Source of the DNA: CAG-411 sp050875145
GTDB taxonomy: Bacteria > Bacillota > Clostridia > Lachnospirales > Lachnospiraceae
NCBI GenBank assembly: GCA_050875145.1
Contig: JBNMLH010000017.1
Location: 3,217-67,216 of the forward strand
Direction of reading: 5' to 3'
DNA: 64,000 nt
Positions 40,954-49,934 of the stretch are shown here, piece after piece (positions within the stretch are counted from its first letter, which is position 1; every line of letters begins with the position of its first letter). The position numbers and the translations under genes were made by a program. The notes below the pieces were generated by a model. The model had not been told where the DNA came from. It made no database searches and saw only the letters and a program-made list of their open reading frames with translations.

Positions 40954-40977
40954 ATCATATAACTGTATTTATATGAT
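40954..40977. promoter_or_regulatory. Palindrome upstream of rqcH
   Basis: ATCATATA and TATATGAT are perfect 8-bp arms with an 8-nt spacer, 30 bp before the rqcH start. TTGACT occurs 26 bp further upstream but its -10 is unclear. It may be an operator or leader hairpin. Confidence 0.4.
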
Positions 40978-41006
40978 AAATAATAACTATTAGGAGGTAT
41001 CTTACT

Positions 41007-42755
41007 TTGGCTTTTGACGGAATTGTAATTGCAAATATTGTAAAAGAATTACAGGAACACTTACTGGGAGGCAGAATCAACAAAATTGCTCAGCCTGAAA
41101 GAGACGCTTTATTATTAACAATCAAAGGAAAACAAGGACAAAAGCGTCTGTTTCTTTCTGCCAATGCAAGTCTTCCATTAATTTATTTAACCGAAAAAAA
41201 TAAACCAAGTCCCATGGTAGCACCAAATTTTTGTATGCTTTTACGAAAGCATTTAAACAGTGCTCGTATTCTTTCCATTACACAACCAGAAATGGAACGT
41301 ATTATCCAGTTTGAAATTGAGCATCTAAATGAGCTTGGTGATATTTGTACGAAATATCTCATCGTAGAAATCATGGGAAAACATAGTAATATTATTTTCT
41401 GCAATCAAGACTATACCATCATTGACAGTATTAAACATATTTCAAGTATGGTAAGCTCTGTCCGTGAAGTTTTGCCGGGTCGCCCTTACTTCATACCAAA
41501 ACAACAGGAAAAGAAAAATCCTTTGACAATTTCCGAACAAGATTTTATAGAAACTGTTTTTTCAAAAAATAAACCACTTGCAAAAGCAATTTATACTTCT
41601 CTCACAGGCTTTAGTCCATTAATGGCAAATGAAGTATGTTGTCGAGCATCTCTAGATGCAGAAATGCCCGCAAATAGTTTATCTGAAATGGAACAACTAC
41701 ATCTCCAGCACAACTTTTCCCGTATGATGGAACAAATTACATCTGGAGACTTTCAACCTAACATTATATATAAAAATGACCAACCGAAGGAATTTTCTGC
41801 TTTACTACTCTCCTGTTACCAGACCTTGGAAGTAACGCAAAATGATTCTATTTCTTTTATACTAGAAAACTATTATGAAGCTAAAGAACTCTATTCCCGT
41901 ATGCACCAAAAATCGGCTGACCTAAGAAAAATCATCAACAACGCTTTAGAACGAAATCGTAAAAAATATGATTTACAGATGAAACAACTAAAAGATACAG
42001 AAAAAAGAGAGAAATATAAAGTCTATGGTGAATTGATTAACACCTATGGGTATACGGTTCCAGAAGGGGAACGTTCCATGACCTGCTTAAATTATTATAC
42101 AAATGAAGATATTACAATACCTTTGGACCCTACACTGACTCCATTAGAAAATGGGAAAAAATATTTTGACCGTTACGGAAAATTAAAACGAACTTACGAG
42201 GCTTTGACAATACAAACAAAAGAAACCGCAGAAGACATTCAACATTTAGAATCGATTAGCTCCTCTTTGGACATTGCTGTAAACGATTGTGACTTAGTAC
42301 AAATTAAGGAAGAATTGATTTCTTACGGTTATATGAAACGAAAGGGCGGAAATTCCAAAAAAAGAAACCAAAAAATCGTAAATAAACCATTGCATTTTCT
42401 TTCTTCCGATGGTTTTCATATGTATGTGGGTAAAAATAACTTCCAAAATGACGAACTTACTTTTAAATTTGCGTCTGGAAATGACTGGTGGTTTCATGCA
42501 AAAGGAATTGCTGGCTCTCATGTAATTGTAAAAACAAATGGGGAAGAACTTCCTGATCGTACTTTTGAAGAAGCTGGTAGACTCGCAGGCTTTTACTCAA
42601 AAGGTTCTGCTCAGGATAAAGTAGAAATCGATTATACAGAAAAGAAAAATATCAAAAAACCAAACAAAGCAAAACCAGGATTTGTGGTATATTATACAAA
42701 CTACTCTCTGGTTATCTCCCCTTCTATCAAAGGGATTCAACAAATTGAAGATTAA
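41007..42755 (+). CDS. rqcH: RqcH (NFACT) ribosome quality control protein
   Basis: It starts at TTG 41007 with AGGAGG 9 nt upstream and has 582 residues. NFACT-N lies at about 1-250 (AFDGIVIANIVKELQEHLLG; GGRINKIAQPERDALLLTIK), a coiled coil at about 290-390 (LRKIINNALERNRKKYDLQM), and NFACT-R at about 445-560 (FLSSDGFHMYVGKNNFQNDE; WWFHAKGIAGSHVIVKTNGE). It binds stalled 50S subunits and recruits Ala-tRNA for C-terminal alanine tailing. Formerly annotated as a fibronectin-binding protein. Confidence 0.92.
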   Translation: MAFDGIVIANIVKELQEHLLGGRINKIAQPERDALLLTIKGKQGQKRLFLSANASLPLIYLTEKNKPSPMVAPNFCMLLRKHLNSARILSITQPEMERIIQFEIEHLNELGDICTKYLIVEIMGKHSNIIFCNQDYTIIDSIKHISSMVSSVREVLPGRPYFIPKQQEKKNPLTISEQDFIETVFSKNKPLAKAIYTSLTGFSPLMANEVCCRASLDAEMPANSLSEMEQLHLQHNFSRMMEQITSGDFQPNIIYKNDQPKEFSALLLSCYQTLEVTQNDSISFILENYYEAKELYSRMHQKSADLRKIINNALERNRKKYDLQMKQLKDTEKREKYKVYGELINTYGYTVPEGERSMTCLNYYTNEDITIPLDPTLTPLENGKKYFDRYGKLKRTYEALTIQTKETAEDIQHLESISSSLDIAVNDCDLVQIKEELISYGYMKRKGGNSKKRNQKIVNKPLHFLSSDGFHMYVGKNNFQNDELTFKFASGNDWWFHAKGIAGSHVIVKTNGEELPDRTFEEAGRLAGFYSKGSAQDKVEIDYTEKKNIKKPNKAKPGFVVYYTNYSLVISPSIKGIQQIED

Positions 42756-42776
42756 TTTTTAAGGATTGGTGATACT

Positions 42777-43598
42777 ATGAAACTTATCTCTGATTATCAT
42801 GTGCATTCCTCCTTTTCTGGTGATTCAGATGCACCTATGGAAGATATGATTAAAAAAGGAATTGAACTTGGATTGCAACGTATTTGTTTTACAGATCATA
42901 TGGATTATGATTATCCTCCACAATACTTAGACTATGGCTGTATATTTGAATTTGAGGTAGAAGCATATTTTAAACAAATTGCTTCCTTGCAAAAAAAATA
43001 TGGAGATCAAATAAAAATACTGGCGGGTATTGAACTTGGTATGAAACCAGACTTGGCACAACGATTGGAAACACTCATCTCAGCATTTCCATTTGATTTT
43101 GTAATTGCGTCCTCCCATCTACTGGATAATTACGACCCTTACTATCCGGATTACTGGGAAAGTATTCACAATGATACCGAGGCTGGTATCCGCAGATATT
43201 TTCAATCCATTCGAGAAAATGTAGAAGCTTTTAAAAACTTTGATGTATACGGACATTTAGATTACATTGTCCGTTATGCACCAAATAAAGATTTTGTCTA
43301 TGACCCTGCATGTTTTCAAGAAGAAATTGACACTTTACTAAAAGCTATCATTAACGCAGGAAAAGGTATTGAAGTAAACACCGCAGGATTAAAATATGGT
43401 CTGCCTTTTGCACACCCTAAAGAAGAAATTTTAAAACGTTATTTTGAATTGGGTGGCACTTATTTTACGGTCGGCTCTGATGCCCACAAACCAGAACATC
43501 TTGCCTATGACTTTCAAAAAGAGGCGGCACTTTTGGAAAACTTAAATCTTTCTTCTTATTATAAAGTATTTGAAAAAAGAACACCGATTAGCGTTTAA
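42777..43598 (+). CDS. PHP-family histidinol-phosphatase-like protein
   Basis: The 273-residue protein has the PHP metal motifs YHVHSSFSGDSDAPMEDMIK (residues 7-10), RICFTDHMDYDYPP, LAGIELGM and VGSDAHKPEHLAYDF. This is the layout of HisK-type (HisJ) phosphatases, the L-histidinol phosphate step of histidine synthesis, or related PHP phosphoesterases. No other his gene is near, so the substrate is not sure. It follows rqcH by 21 bp and is probably co-transcribed. It ends with a strong terminator. Confidence 0.8.
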   Translation: MKLISDYHVHSSFSGDSDAPMEDMIKKGIELGLQRICFTDHMDYDYPPQYLDYGCIFEFEVEAYFKQIASLQKKYGDQIKILAGIELGMKPDLAQRLETLISAFPFDFVIASSHLLDNYDPYYPDYWESIHNDTEAGIRRYFQSIRENVEAFKNFDVYGHLDYIVRYAPNKDFVYDPACFQEEIDTLLKAIINAGKGIEVNTAGLKYGLPFAHPKEEILKRYFELGGTYFTVGSDAHKPEHLAYDFQKEAALLENLNLSSYYKVFEKRTPISV

Positions 43599-43626
43599 CA
43601 AAATATAGTCTTTTATTCAAAAAACA

Positions 43627-43670
43627 AAAGCCCCTGATGCAGACATACGATATGTTCTGCTCTGGGGCTT
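43627..43670. terminator. Bidirectional terminator
   Basis: AAGCCCC...GGGGCTT with an inner GCAGACATA/TATGTTCTGC stem separates the plus-strand island from the convergent minus-strand genes. Confidence 0.7.
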
Positions 43671-43696
43671 ACTCTTACTATTTGTCTAACTTTCCT

Positions 43697-44257
43697 TTAC
43701 AATTTTATTATGCGAACTGGTATAGGCGGATTATTCTGCCGATTATAATACTCGGTAACTAATACTAAATATTTTCTTTGATCTAATTGCTTTAACCATG
43801 ACAAAACAGCATCTTTTTCTTCAAATCCGCTATCCCCACCGCTATAAATCGTAACGCTCAATAGTCCATTCTTTTTTAGGAGTTTTAATGCTACATTCAT
43901 TGCTTCAATACTGCTCTTTGCCTGTGTTGCCATTCTGTGGTCACCACCAGGCAAATATCCAAGATTAAAAACAATACAGTCAACCGTATTTTCTTTCGCA
44001 TAAAAAGCCATATTTACATGAGAAGCCAATACAACCTTTGCTCGCTCAGACATACCTTGCTCCTGTAATCTCTTTTTTGTATTTGTAACTGCATCTTTCT
44101 GAACATCAAAAGCAATTACCTGCCCCTCTATACCAACTAAGTTTGCCAAATAGAGGGTATCATTTCCATTTCCGGCTGTTGCATCAATACAAAGCCCACC
44201 TTCTTTCACATGTGGTTTGATAGATTCGTGAACAATTTCTGAAACCGAATAACGCAA
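43697..44257 (-). CDS. mnmM: MnmM/YtqB-like tRNA methyltransferase
   Basis: The start is TTG 44257, 9 nt after AAGGAG; the longer in-frame TTG at 44278 precedes the site. The 186-residue protein has the Rossmann SAM motif GGLCIDATAGNGNDTLYLAN, then VIAFDVQKDAVTNTKKRL, CIVFNLGYLPGGDH (the NLGYLPGGD motif typical of YtqB) and SVTIYSGGDSGFEEKDAVL. YtqB/MnmM adds the last methyl to 5-aminomethyl-2-thiouridine in tRNA of Bacillus. It lies next to recU. Confidence 0.8.
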   Translation of the reverse strand: MRYSVSEIVHESIKPHVKEGGLCIDATAGNGNDTLYLANLVGIEGQVIAFDVQKDAVTNTKKRLQEQGMSERAKVVLASHVNMAFYAKENTVDCIVFNLGYLPGGDHRMATQAKSSIEAMNVALKLLKKNGLLSVTIYSGGDSGFEEKDAVLSWLKQLDQRKYLVLVTEYYNRQNNPPIPVRIIKL

Positions 44258-44280
44258 TCTAATACACTCCTTACTCAAAT

Positions 44281-44814
44281 CTAATCTCGCATCTGTAAAT
44301 CTTGATTAATCATTTCTAAATAATGAAGCATCACACCATCATAAGTAGAAATTTGAAAACTTGTCTCCAACTCATCATACCGAAAACTTTTTCGTCCTCC
44401 CTGCGTGGCTCTATCCCAAAATTCCCTCAATTTTTTATAAGTCAGATAATAAAATATTTCCTGCTGCTTAAAATAAATTAAAAGAAAGGCAATCCCTTCC
44501 TGCTTTTCAAATTCCTCCATAAAACGGATTTGATGTTCATGCACATTTGCTAACGGAAAGGTATCCGTAGCACATTCTTTTGCATCAAAGCAAACTGGCA
44601 CACCTTGTACCACACCAATATAATCTACTGTACTTTTCTGATCAAAATACGCCAAGGTAATATGCCTAGTAGTAGCATCAATTTCAATTGGCTTTATTGG
44701 TGTAGGGATTTTTTGAATCAATGCCAATCCACTTTTACGATACTTCTCATTTGTATGATTTATCATTTCTTCCAACAAGGAACCCCGAAGTCCCCTGCTA
44801 TTCCACGATGGCAT
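44281..44814 (-). CDS. recU: Holliday junction resolvase RecU
   Basis: The 177-residue nuclease has MPSWNSRGLRGSLLEEMINH (the N-terminal RG-LE motif), AYFDQKSTVDYIGVVQGVPV (catalytic Asp) and CFDAKECATDTFPLANVHEH with the Glu/Lys pair, ending in the mushroom-type DNA-binding segment. It resolves four-way junctions. GGGAGG lies 6 nt before the ATG. It is followed directly by the mnmM-like gene. Confidence 0.9.
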   Translation of the reverse strand: MPSWNSRGLRGSLLEEMINHTNEKYRKSGLALIQKIPTPIKPIEIDATTRHITLAYFDQKSTVDYIGVVQGVPVCFDAKECATDTFPLANVHEHQIRFMEEFEKQEGIAFLLIYFKQQEIFYYLTYKKLREFWDRATQGGRKSFRYDELETSFQISTYDGVMLHYLEMINQDLQMRD

Positions 44815-44835
44815 CCTATCCCTCCCTTTTCCCTT

Positions 44836-45807
44836 CTATAATAAATGTAACTCTTTCTTCAATTTGGCAAAATATGTCGGAACAGGTGCTTCTATTACTT
44901 TTCCAGATACCCCGGAAAACTCTTTTTCTTCTAATTCTGGAAATCCCAATCTCCATGAATGTAACACATGATGCTTTAACTTAAATTCTTTTCTAAGCTT
45001 TTTATTCGTAGGTACATCGCCATATTTTCCATCTCCTATGATAGGATGTCCGATACTTTGCAAATGCGCACGAATTTGATGAGATTTTCCTGTTAAAAGC
45101 TTTACTTTTAATAATGTAAATTCCTCATTATAGATAATTGGTTCATATTCGGTCTTAATAAAATCCGCACCTTCACTTGGTTCTTTCGATATTTGCACTT
45201 TATTATGATTTCTATTTTTCACCAAATACCCTTCAATGCATTGTTGTTTTGTTATTTTTCCTTTTACAATACATTGATAATACTTGTCAATATTTCTTGT
45301 TTTTAGCAATTCAGACATCTTCTGAAGTCCCAATAATGTCTTGCCCGCAATAATGATTCCACTGGTATTGCGATCCAATCGATTGCATACCCCTGGATGA
45401 AAACTCTTTAATTGTTCCTTGGTCATCTGTCCACTTTCCAACAAATATGCAATAATATGTTCAATAATCGAAACATCTTCTTTTTTCGCTTTTTGCGAAA
45501 GCATTCCGACCGGCTTATTTATAATCAACAGATTGCTGTCTTCATATAAAATATCCAACTTTTCCCCTGTTTCTACAGTCTTTATTTCTTCGCTGAAGTT
45601 CGCAATTGTCTCATCTGATAAATACAGAACAATTTCGTCTCCTGCCTGTAAGCGTTCCGAACCATCTGCCTTAGCATTATTTAATTTAATATTTTTCTTT
45701 CGGAGCATCTTGTAAAAAAAACTCTTAGGAGCTTTTGCCATATATTTTCCAAGAAATTTATCAAAGCGTTGCCCCGCTTCTTTTTCTGTTACTATAATTT
45801 TCTGCAT
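44836..45807 (-). CDS. RluA-family pseudouridine synthase
   Basis: The 323-residue protein has an S4 RNA-binding domain at about 12-70 (AGQRFDKFLGKYMAKAPKSF; KNIKLNNAKADGSERLQAGD) and a catalytic domain with the HPGVCNRLDRNTSGIIIAGK motif (active Asp, about residue 145), KYYQCIVKGK and LTGKSHQIRAHLQSIGHPII. This is the RluC/RluD-type layout, so it modifies 23S rRNA (or tRNA). GAGGAG precedes the ATG. Confidence 0.9.
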   Translation of the reverse strand: MQKIIVTEKEAGQRFDKFLGKYMAKAPKSFFYKMLRKKNIKLNNAKADGSERLQAGDEIVLYLSDETIANFSEEIKTVETGEKLDILYEDSNLLIINKPVGMLSQKAKKEDVSIIEHIIAYLLESGQMTKEQLKSFHPGVCNRLDRNTSGIIIAGKTLLGLQKMSELLKTRNIDKYYQCIVKGKITKQQCIEGYLVKNRNHNKVQISKEPSEGADFIKTEYEPIIYNEEFTLLKVKLLTGKSHQIRAHLQSIGHPIIGDGKYGDVPTNKKLRKEFKLKHHVLHSWRLGFPELEEKEFSGVSGKVIEAPVPTYFAKLKKELHLL

Positions 45808-45935
45808 TTTCTCCTCTTTTCTTTAAAGCCTATCTATCTTTTCATCGTAAATTACCTCTATTATGATACTATTCATGATAAAATTTTAACCATCCTTCGT
45901 ACTTGCACAAGCCCACCTTCAAGGCAGTCAAAACA

Positions 45936-46502
45936 TTATACCATAAGAGAAAATATATAAGATTCTACCTGTTCTCTTTCTTTTGGATTTAACTCTTTTT
46001 CTCTTGCATTTTTCACATCCTGCAAAAAGGATTTCATATTTTTATGAATCTTGACCTGATAGGAATCGCTCCAGTTCTTTACGCCATCTCTTAAATATTT
46101 CTGAATCTCCTCTGGATTCTGCTTTTTATTCAATGTAAGCCCAAATACATAACCATTTCCCATCACTACAAAATCTATACCCATAGACTTTTCTGTTGAT
46201 GTAATCACCACATCTGACAACAAACGTGCTTCCGCTGCTGTTATCTCTTTTATTTTCTCATAATCTTCCTTGTTCGGTGTCTTATATGGAAAAAATACAA
46301 CAAATTCTACAAATACTCTAGCCCAAGGCAATACAAATAGGATTGCCAAGATGGTAAAGATATTTCTATAAGACATTTTATTCAAAAACAAACCACCTAT
46401 AAAGATTGCGACTGCTACGACTATATAGAGCAACATCTTAATTATATCAATTCTCTTTGATTTTGTTATATATCCATATTCTCCCTTTGATTTTTTCAGC
46501 AT
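45936..46502 (-). CDS. Two-TM membrane protein of unknown function
   Basis: The 188-residue protein has two hydrophobic helices (residues 23-40, MLLYIVVAVAIFIGGLFLNK, and 47-65, NIFTILAILFVLPWARVFVE), then a soluble alpha/beta domain with ITAAEARLLSDVVITSTEKS and FGLTLNKKQNPEEIQKYL. No family is recognised; the soluble part faces the cytosol by charge. AGGAAT precedes the ATG. It follows ygiQ by 13 bp and is probably in its operon. Confidence 0.6.
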   Translation of the reverse strand: MLKKSKGEYGYITKSKRIDIIKMLLYIVVAVAIFIGGLFLNKMSYRNIFTILAILFVLPWARVFVEFVVFFPYKTPNKEDYEKIKEITAAEARLLSDVVITSTEKSMGIDFVVMGNGYVFGLTLNKKQNPEEIQKYLRDGVKNWSDSYQVKIHKNMKSFLQDVKNAREKELNPKEREQVESYIFSLMV

Positions 46503-46515
46503 TTTTATTCCTCAC

Positions 46516-48483
46516 TTACTTCCTTTTATGCACATTACGAATTGCTTTTTTCTTTTTTGGTGTACCCGTATGCTTTCCCGCTGTTCTGCTGTCTTTTCCG
46601 ACCTGCTGCCCTTTCTTACCATAACTTTTTTTCTCGGTATTCTTTCTCGTTTTTGCAGCTTCTCGGAATGCTTGTTTTTCCTTAGCCGTTCGTCTTGGTC
46701 GTATCAAACACTTCGAATCAAAACCGATTAAATCGGTACGATGCGCTACATGCAACGCTTCCATAACTAAATCATAATTTTGCGGGTTACGATATTGTAT
46801 CAAAGCTCGCTGCATTTCTTTTTCATGTTGCTTTTTAGGCACATATACAGCCTTCATTGTTCGAGGGTCCAAGCCTGTATAATACATACAAGTGGAAATC
46901 GTAGACGGTGTCGGATAAAAGTCCTGTACCTGTTCTGGCATATATCCTAAATCTCTTATATATTCCGCCAGTTCGACTGCCTCTTTCATGGTAGAGCCAG
47001 GATGGGAGGACATCAAATAAGGCACCACATACTGTTCCTTTCCCACCAATTTATTCGTCTTTTTATATTTTTGAATAAACTGTTCATACACTTCATTTCC
47101 CGGTTTTCCCATAAGTTGCAATACACTGTCGCAAATATGCTCTGGTGCAACTTTCAATTGTCCACTTACATGGTATTCACAAAGTTCCTTTATAAAAGTA
47201 TCATCCTTATCATATATTAGATAATCAAAACGAATACCAGAACGAATAAATACTTTCTTTACTTTTGGTATCTTACGAAGTTTTCGTAATAAACTTAAAT
47301 AATCTTTGTGATCAATTTTTAGATTTTTACACGGTTTTGGAAATAGACATTGCTTTCCAATGCAAACGCCCCTGGTCTTTTGTTTTTCACATGCTGTATC
47401 TCTAAAGTTTGCAGTAGGACCTCCTACATCATTGATATAACCTTTAAAATCTGGTTCTTTCGTAATAAGATTGGCTTCCTCAATAATAGACTCATGACTT
47501 CTGCACTGTATCATTCTTCCCTGATGAAAAGTCAACGCACAGAAGCTACATCCTCCAAAACAACCACGATTGCTGACAAGACTAAACTTTAATTCCTTAA
47601 TTGCAGGAATCCCTCCATCCTTTTCATAAATAGGATGATAATTACGCATATAAGGTAACGCATAGACTGTATCCATCTCTTCTTCCGTCAATGGCATTGC
47701 CGGCGGATTTTGAACTACAAATTCTTTCTCCTTATATTGTTCCACTAATACTTTTGCAGAAAATGGATCTGTATTGCAATATTGTTTATAAAAGCTTTCT
47801 GCATATGTTCTTTTATCTTCTACGATTTGTGGAAAACTTGGCAACATGATTGCATCATATACATTCTCCAATGTATTTGTACGGTACACAGTTCCTTTTA
47901 TAAAGGTAATATCTTTTATATCAATTCCACTATCCAGTGCTTCCGCAATCTCTACAATAGAATGTTCTCCCATTCCATAAGACAGAATATCCGCACCAGA
48001 ATCTAACAAAATAGATCGCTTTACCTTATCACTCCAATAATCATAATGTCCTAATCGACGCAAACTCGCCTCAATTCCTCCAATAATTACTGGTATATGT
48101 TTGTATGCTTTTCGAATCAAATTTCCATATACAATTGTTGCTCGGTCTGGACGTTTTCCCATGACTCCTCCGGGCGAATAATTGTCAAAGCGGCGATGCT
48201 TTTTATTTACGGTATAATGGTTTACCATTGTGTCCATATTTCCAGCGCAAACTAAAAATCCCAATCTTGGTCGGCCTAAAATCTTAACTGAATTCTCGTC
48301 TTTCCAGTCTGGCTGGGCAATTATCCCAACTTTAAAACCATGACTCTCTAAAACTCTACTTATAATAGCCGGTCCAAAAGAATGGTGATCCACATATGCA
48401 TCCCCTATCACAAATACAAAGTCGCATTGCTCCCATCCCCGTTTTTTCATATCTTCTCTTGAAATTGGCAAAAAATCATTCAT
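46516..48483 (-). CDS. YgiQ-family radical SAM protein
   Basis: ATG 48483 (MNDFLPISREDMKKRG) follows AAGGTGACGTAT and matches the usual YgiQ N-terminus; the upstream in-frame TTG is rejected. The 655-residue protein has GDAYVDHHSFGPAIISRVL, the radical SAM cluster SNRGCFGGCSFCALTFHQGR (about residue 307), and a long Lys-rich C-terminus (KKKKAIRNVHKRK). The family has a UPF0313 N-domain; its reaction is unknown, and it probably acts on RNA or ribosomes. Confidence 0.88.
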   Translation of the reverse strand: MNDFLPISREDMKKRGWEQCDFVFVIGDAYVDHHSFGPAIISRVLESHGFKVGIIAQPDWKDENSVKILGRPRLGFLVCAGNMDTMVNHYTVNKKHRRFDNYSPGGVMGKRPDRATIVYGNLIRKAYKHIPVIIGGIEASLRRLGHYDYWSDKVKRSILLDSGADILSYGMGEHSIVEIAEALDSGIDIKDITFIKGTVYRTNTLENVYDAIMLPSFPQIVEDKRTYAESFYKQYCNTDPFSAKVLVEQYKEKEFVVQNPPAMPLTEEEMDTVYALPYMRNYHPIYEKDGGIPAIKELKFSLVSNRGCFGGCSFCALTFHQGRMIQCRSHESIIEEANLITKEPDFKGYINDVGGPTANFRDTACEKQKTRGVCIGKQCLFPKPCKNLKIDHKDYLSLLRKLRKIPKVKKVFIRSGIRFDYLIYDKDDTFIKELCEYHVSGQLKVAPEHICDSVLQLMGKPGNEVYEQFIQKYKKTNKLVGKEQYVVPYLMSSHPGSTMKEAVELAEYIRDLGYMPEQVQDFYPTPSTISTCMYYTGLDPRTMKAVYVPKKQHEKEMQRALIQYRNPQNYDLVMEALHVAHRTDLIGFDSKCLIRPRRTAKEKQAFREAAKTRKNTEKKSYGKKGQQVGKDSRTAGKHTGTPKKKKAIRNVHKRK

Positions 48484-48569
48484 ATACGTCACCTTTTCCA
48501 TATCTATTTCTTTTGTACGACTGTGTTTCATCAAAATTATTATCCTACATACGATTTTTGAAAAATCAT

Positions 48570-49217
48570 TTACAAAAGCAGCTCATTATAATCATGGATA
48601 TAATATTCCGCCAATTCTTTCTTTTCCTGATCCTGCTCTTTTGAATATTTATCATACACCGCACAGGTAGTCATTCCCGCATTTTTACCAGCTAATATTC
48701 CCATTACAATATCTTCAAAAATAAGACATTTTTCAGGATTAACTCCCAAATCATCTGCCACCAGCAAATAAATATCAGGCGATGGTTTTCCTTTTCCAAC
48801 TTCATCTGCTGTATGAACGGAATCAAAATACTCCAATACACCATTTGCTTTCAGTGTTGCTTCTACTAATACATGTGAATTACTACTGGCAATACCTGTT
48901 TTAATATCATTTTCTTTTAACTTCTTTAAAAATATTTCTACTCCAGGTTTTAACTTTACTTTATTTACATAACAATCCATAGCCATTTTATTCCAAATTG
49001 CCATAAGTTCTTCCACAGTCTCTGGTAATTGAAACCGATTTTTTATATGAATCGCAGATTCTAAAAAGCTCTTTCCATCTAATTCTTTTTGCAAATCATC
49101 TGGCAATGCAATCCCATGTTTTCCCAAAAATTCAATATCAATCTCTGGCCATACCCACATAGAATCTACCACAGTTCCATCTAAATCAAAAATGACTGCC
49201 TCTTTTTCTTTCCACAT
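48570..49217 (-). CDS. HAD phosphatase
   Basis: The 215-residue protein has VIFDLDGTVVDSMWVWPEID (motif I), GIASSNSHVLVEATL (II), GKGKPSPDIYLLVADDLG (III) and CLIFEDIVMGILAGKNAGMT (IV), a beta-PGM-like HAD phosphatase with helical cap. The substrate is unknown. It lies 6 bp after the RsuA-type gene and is probably in the same operon. No strong Shine-Dalgarno is seen, which suggests coupling. Confidence 0.82.
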   Translation of the reverse strand: MWKEKEAVIFDLDGTVVDSMWVWPEIDIEFLGKHGIALPDDLQKELDGKSFLESAIHIKNRFQLPETVEELMAIWNKMAMDCYVNKVKLKPGVEIFLKKLKENDIKTGIASSNSHVLVEATLKANGVLEYFDSVHTADEVGKGKPSPDIYLLVADDLGVNPEKCLIFEDIVMGILAGKNAGMTTCAVYDKYSKEQDQEKKELAEYYIHDYNELLL

Positions 49218-49223
49218 TGTTCT

Positions 49224-49931
49224 TTATTTTCCCTTCTTTAGACCTTCTAACTCTTTGTCTGTCAGTTTTCTCCATTCTCCCGGCTGTAACTTTCCATCCA
49301 AGCAAAGTGTCCCCATAGAAACACGTTTTAAATAGGTTACTTTCTTTCCTACTGCCTCAAACATACGCTTCACCTGATGAAACTTTCCTTCACATATCTC
49401 TACTAAAATTTCGGAACATTCTCCCTGTGATAAAATTTTCAATATTGCAGGCATAGTTGTAAAATCCCCTAAATCCAGACCATTTTTAAAAGCTTCTATA
49501 TCCTGTTCTGTCACTTCACCATCTATTTTCGCATAATAGTTTTTTTTCACATGCTTTTTTGGCGACAACAATTCGTGAGCAAGCACTCCATCATTTGTAA
49601 TCAACAATAAACCTTCTGTATCCTTATCCAATCTGCCTACTGGAAACAGTTGCTTTTTTATTGGCGAATCAATCAAATCTAAAACAGTCCTATGTTCTCG
49701 ATCCTCCGTAGCCGTCACCACTCCCTGTGGTTTATAAAGCATGAGATACTGCATTTCCGTAAAATGTATTTCCTGCCCATCTACACAAACACAATCCGTA
49801 TCTTCATTCACCTTTTGCTCTGGCCTCTTTGCTCTTTCCTCATTTATAGTAACTCTCCCCTGACGAATGCATGCTTTCACTTCACTTCTGGTTCCCACAC
49901 CCATGTTTGCAAGAAACTTATCTAATCTCAT
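49224..49931 (-). CDS. RsuA/RluB-family pseudouridine synthase
   Basis: The 235-residue protein starts MRLDKFLANMGVGTRSEVKA, an S4 domain, then LIDSPIKKQLFPVGRLDKDT with the catalytic Asp in GRLDKDTEGLLLITNDG (about residue 103), and VEICEGKFHQVKRMFEAVGK. This is the small-ribosomal RsuA layout (16S U516) or a near relative. Its ATG is 3 bp after the RsmF-type stop. Confidence 0.88.
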   Translation of the reverse strand: MRLDKFLANMGVGTRSEVKACIRQGRVTINEERAKRPEQKVNEDTDCVCVDGQEIHFTEMQYLMLYKPQGVVTATEDREHRTVLDLIDSPIKKQLFPVGRLDKDTEGLLLITNDGVLAHELLSPKKHVKKNYYAKIDGEVTEQDIEAFKNGLDLGDFTTMPAILKILSQGECSEILVEICEGKFHQVKRMFEAVGKKVTYLKRVSMGTLCLDGKLQPGEWRKLTDKELEGLKKGK

Positions 49932-49934
49932 TTT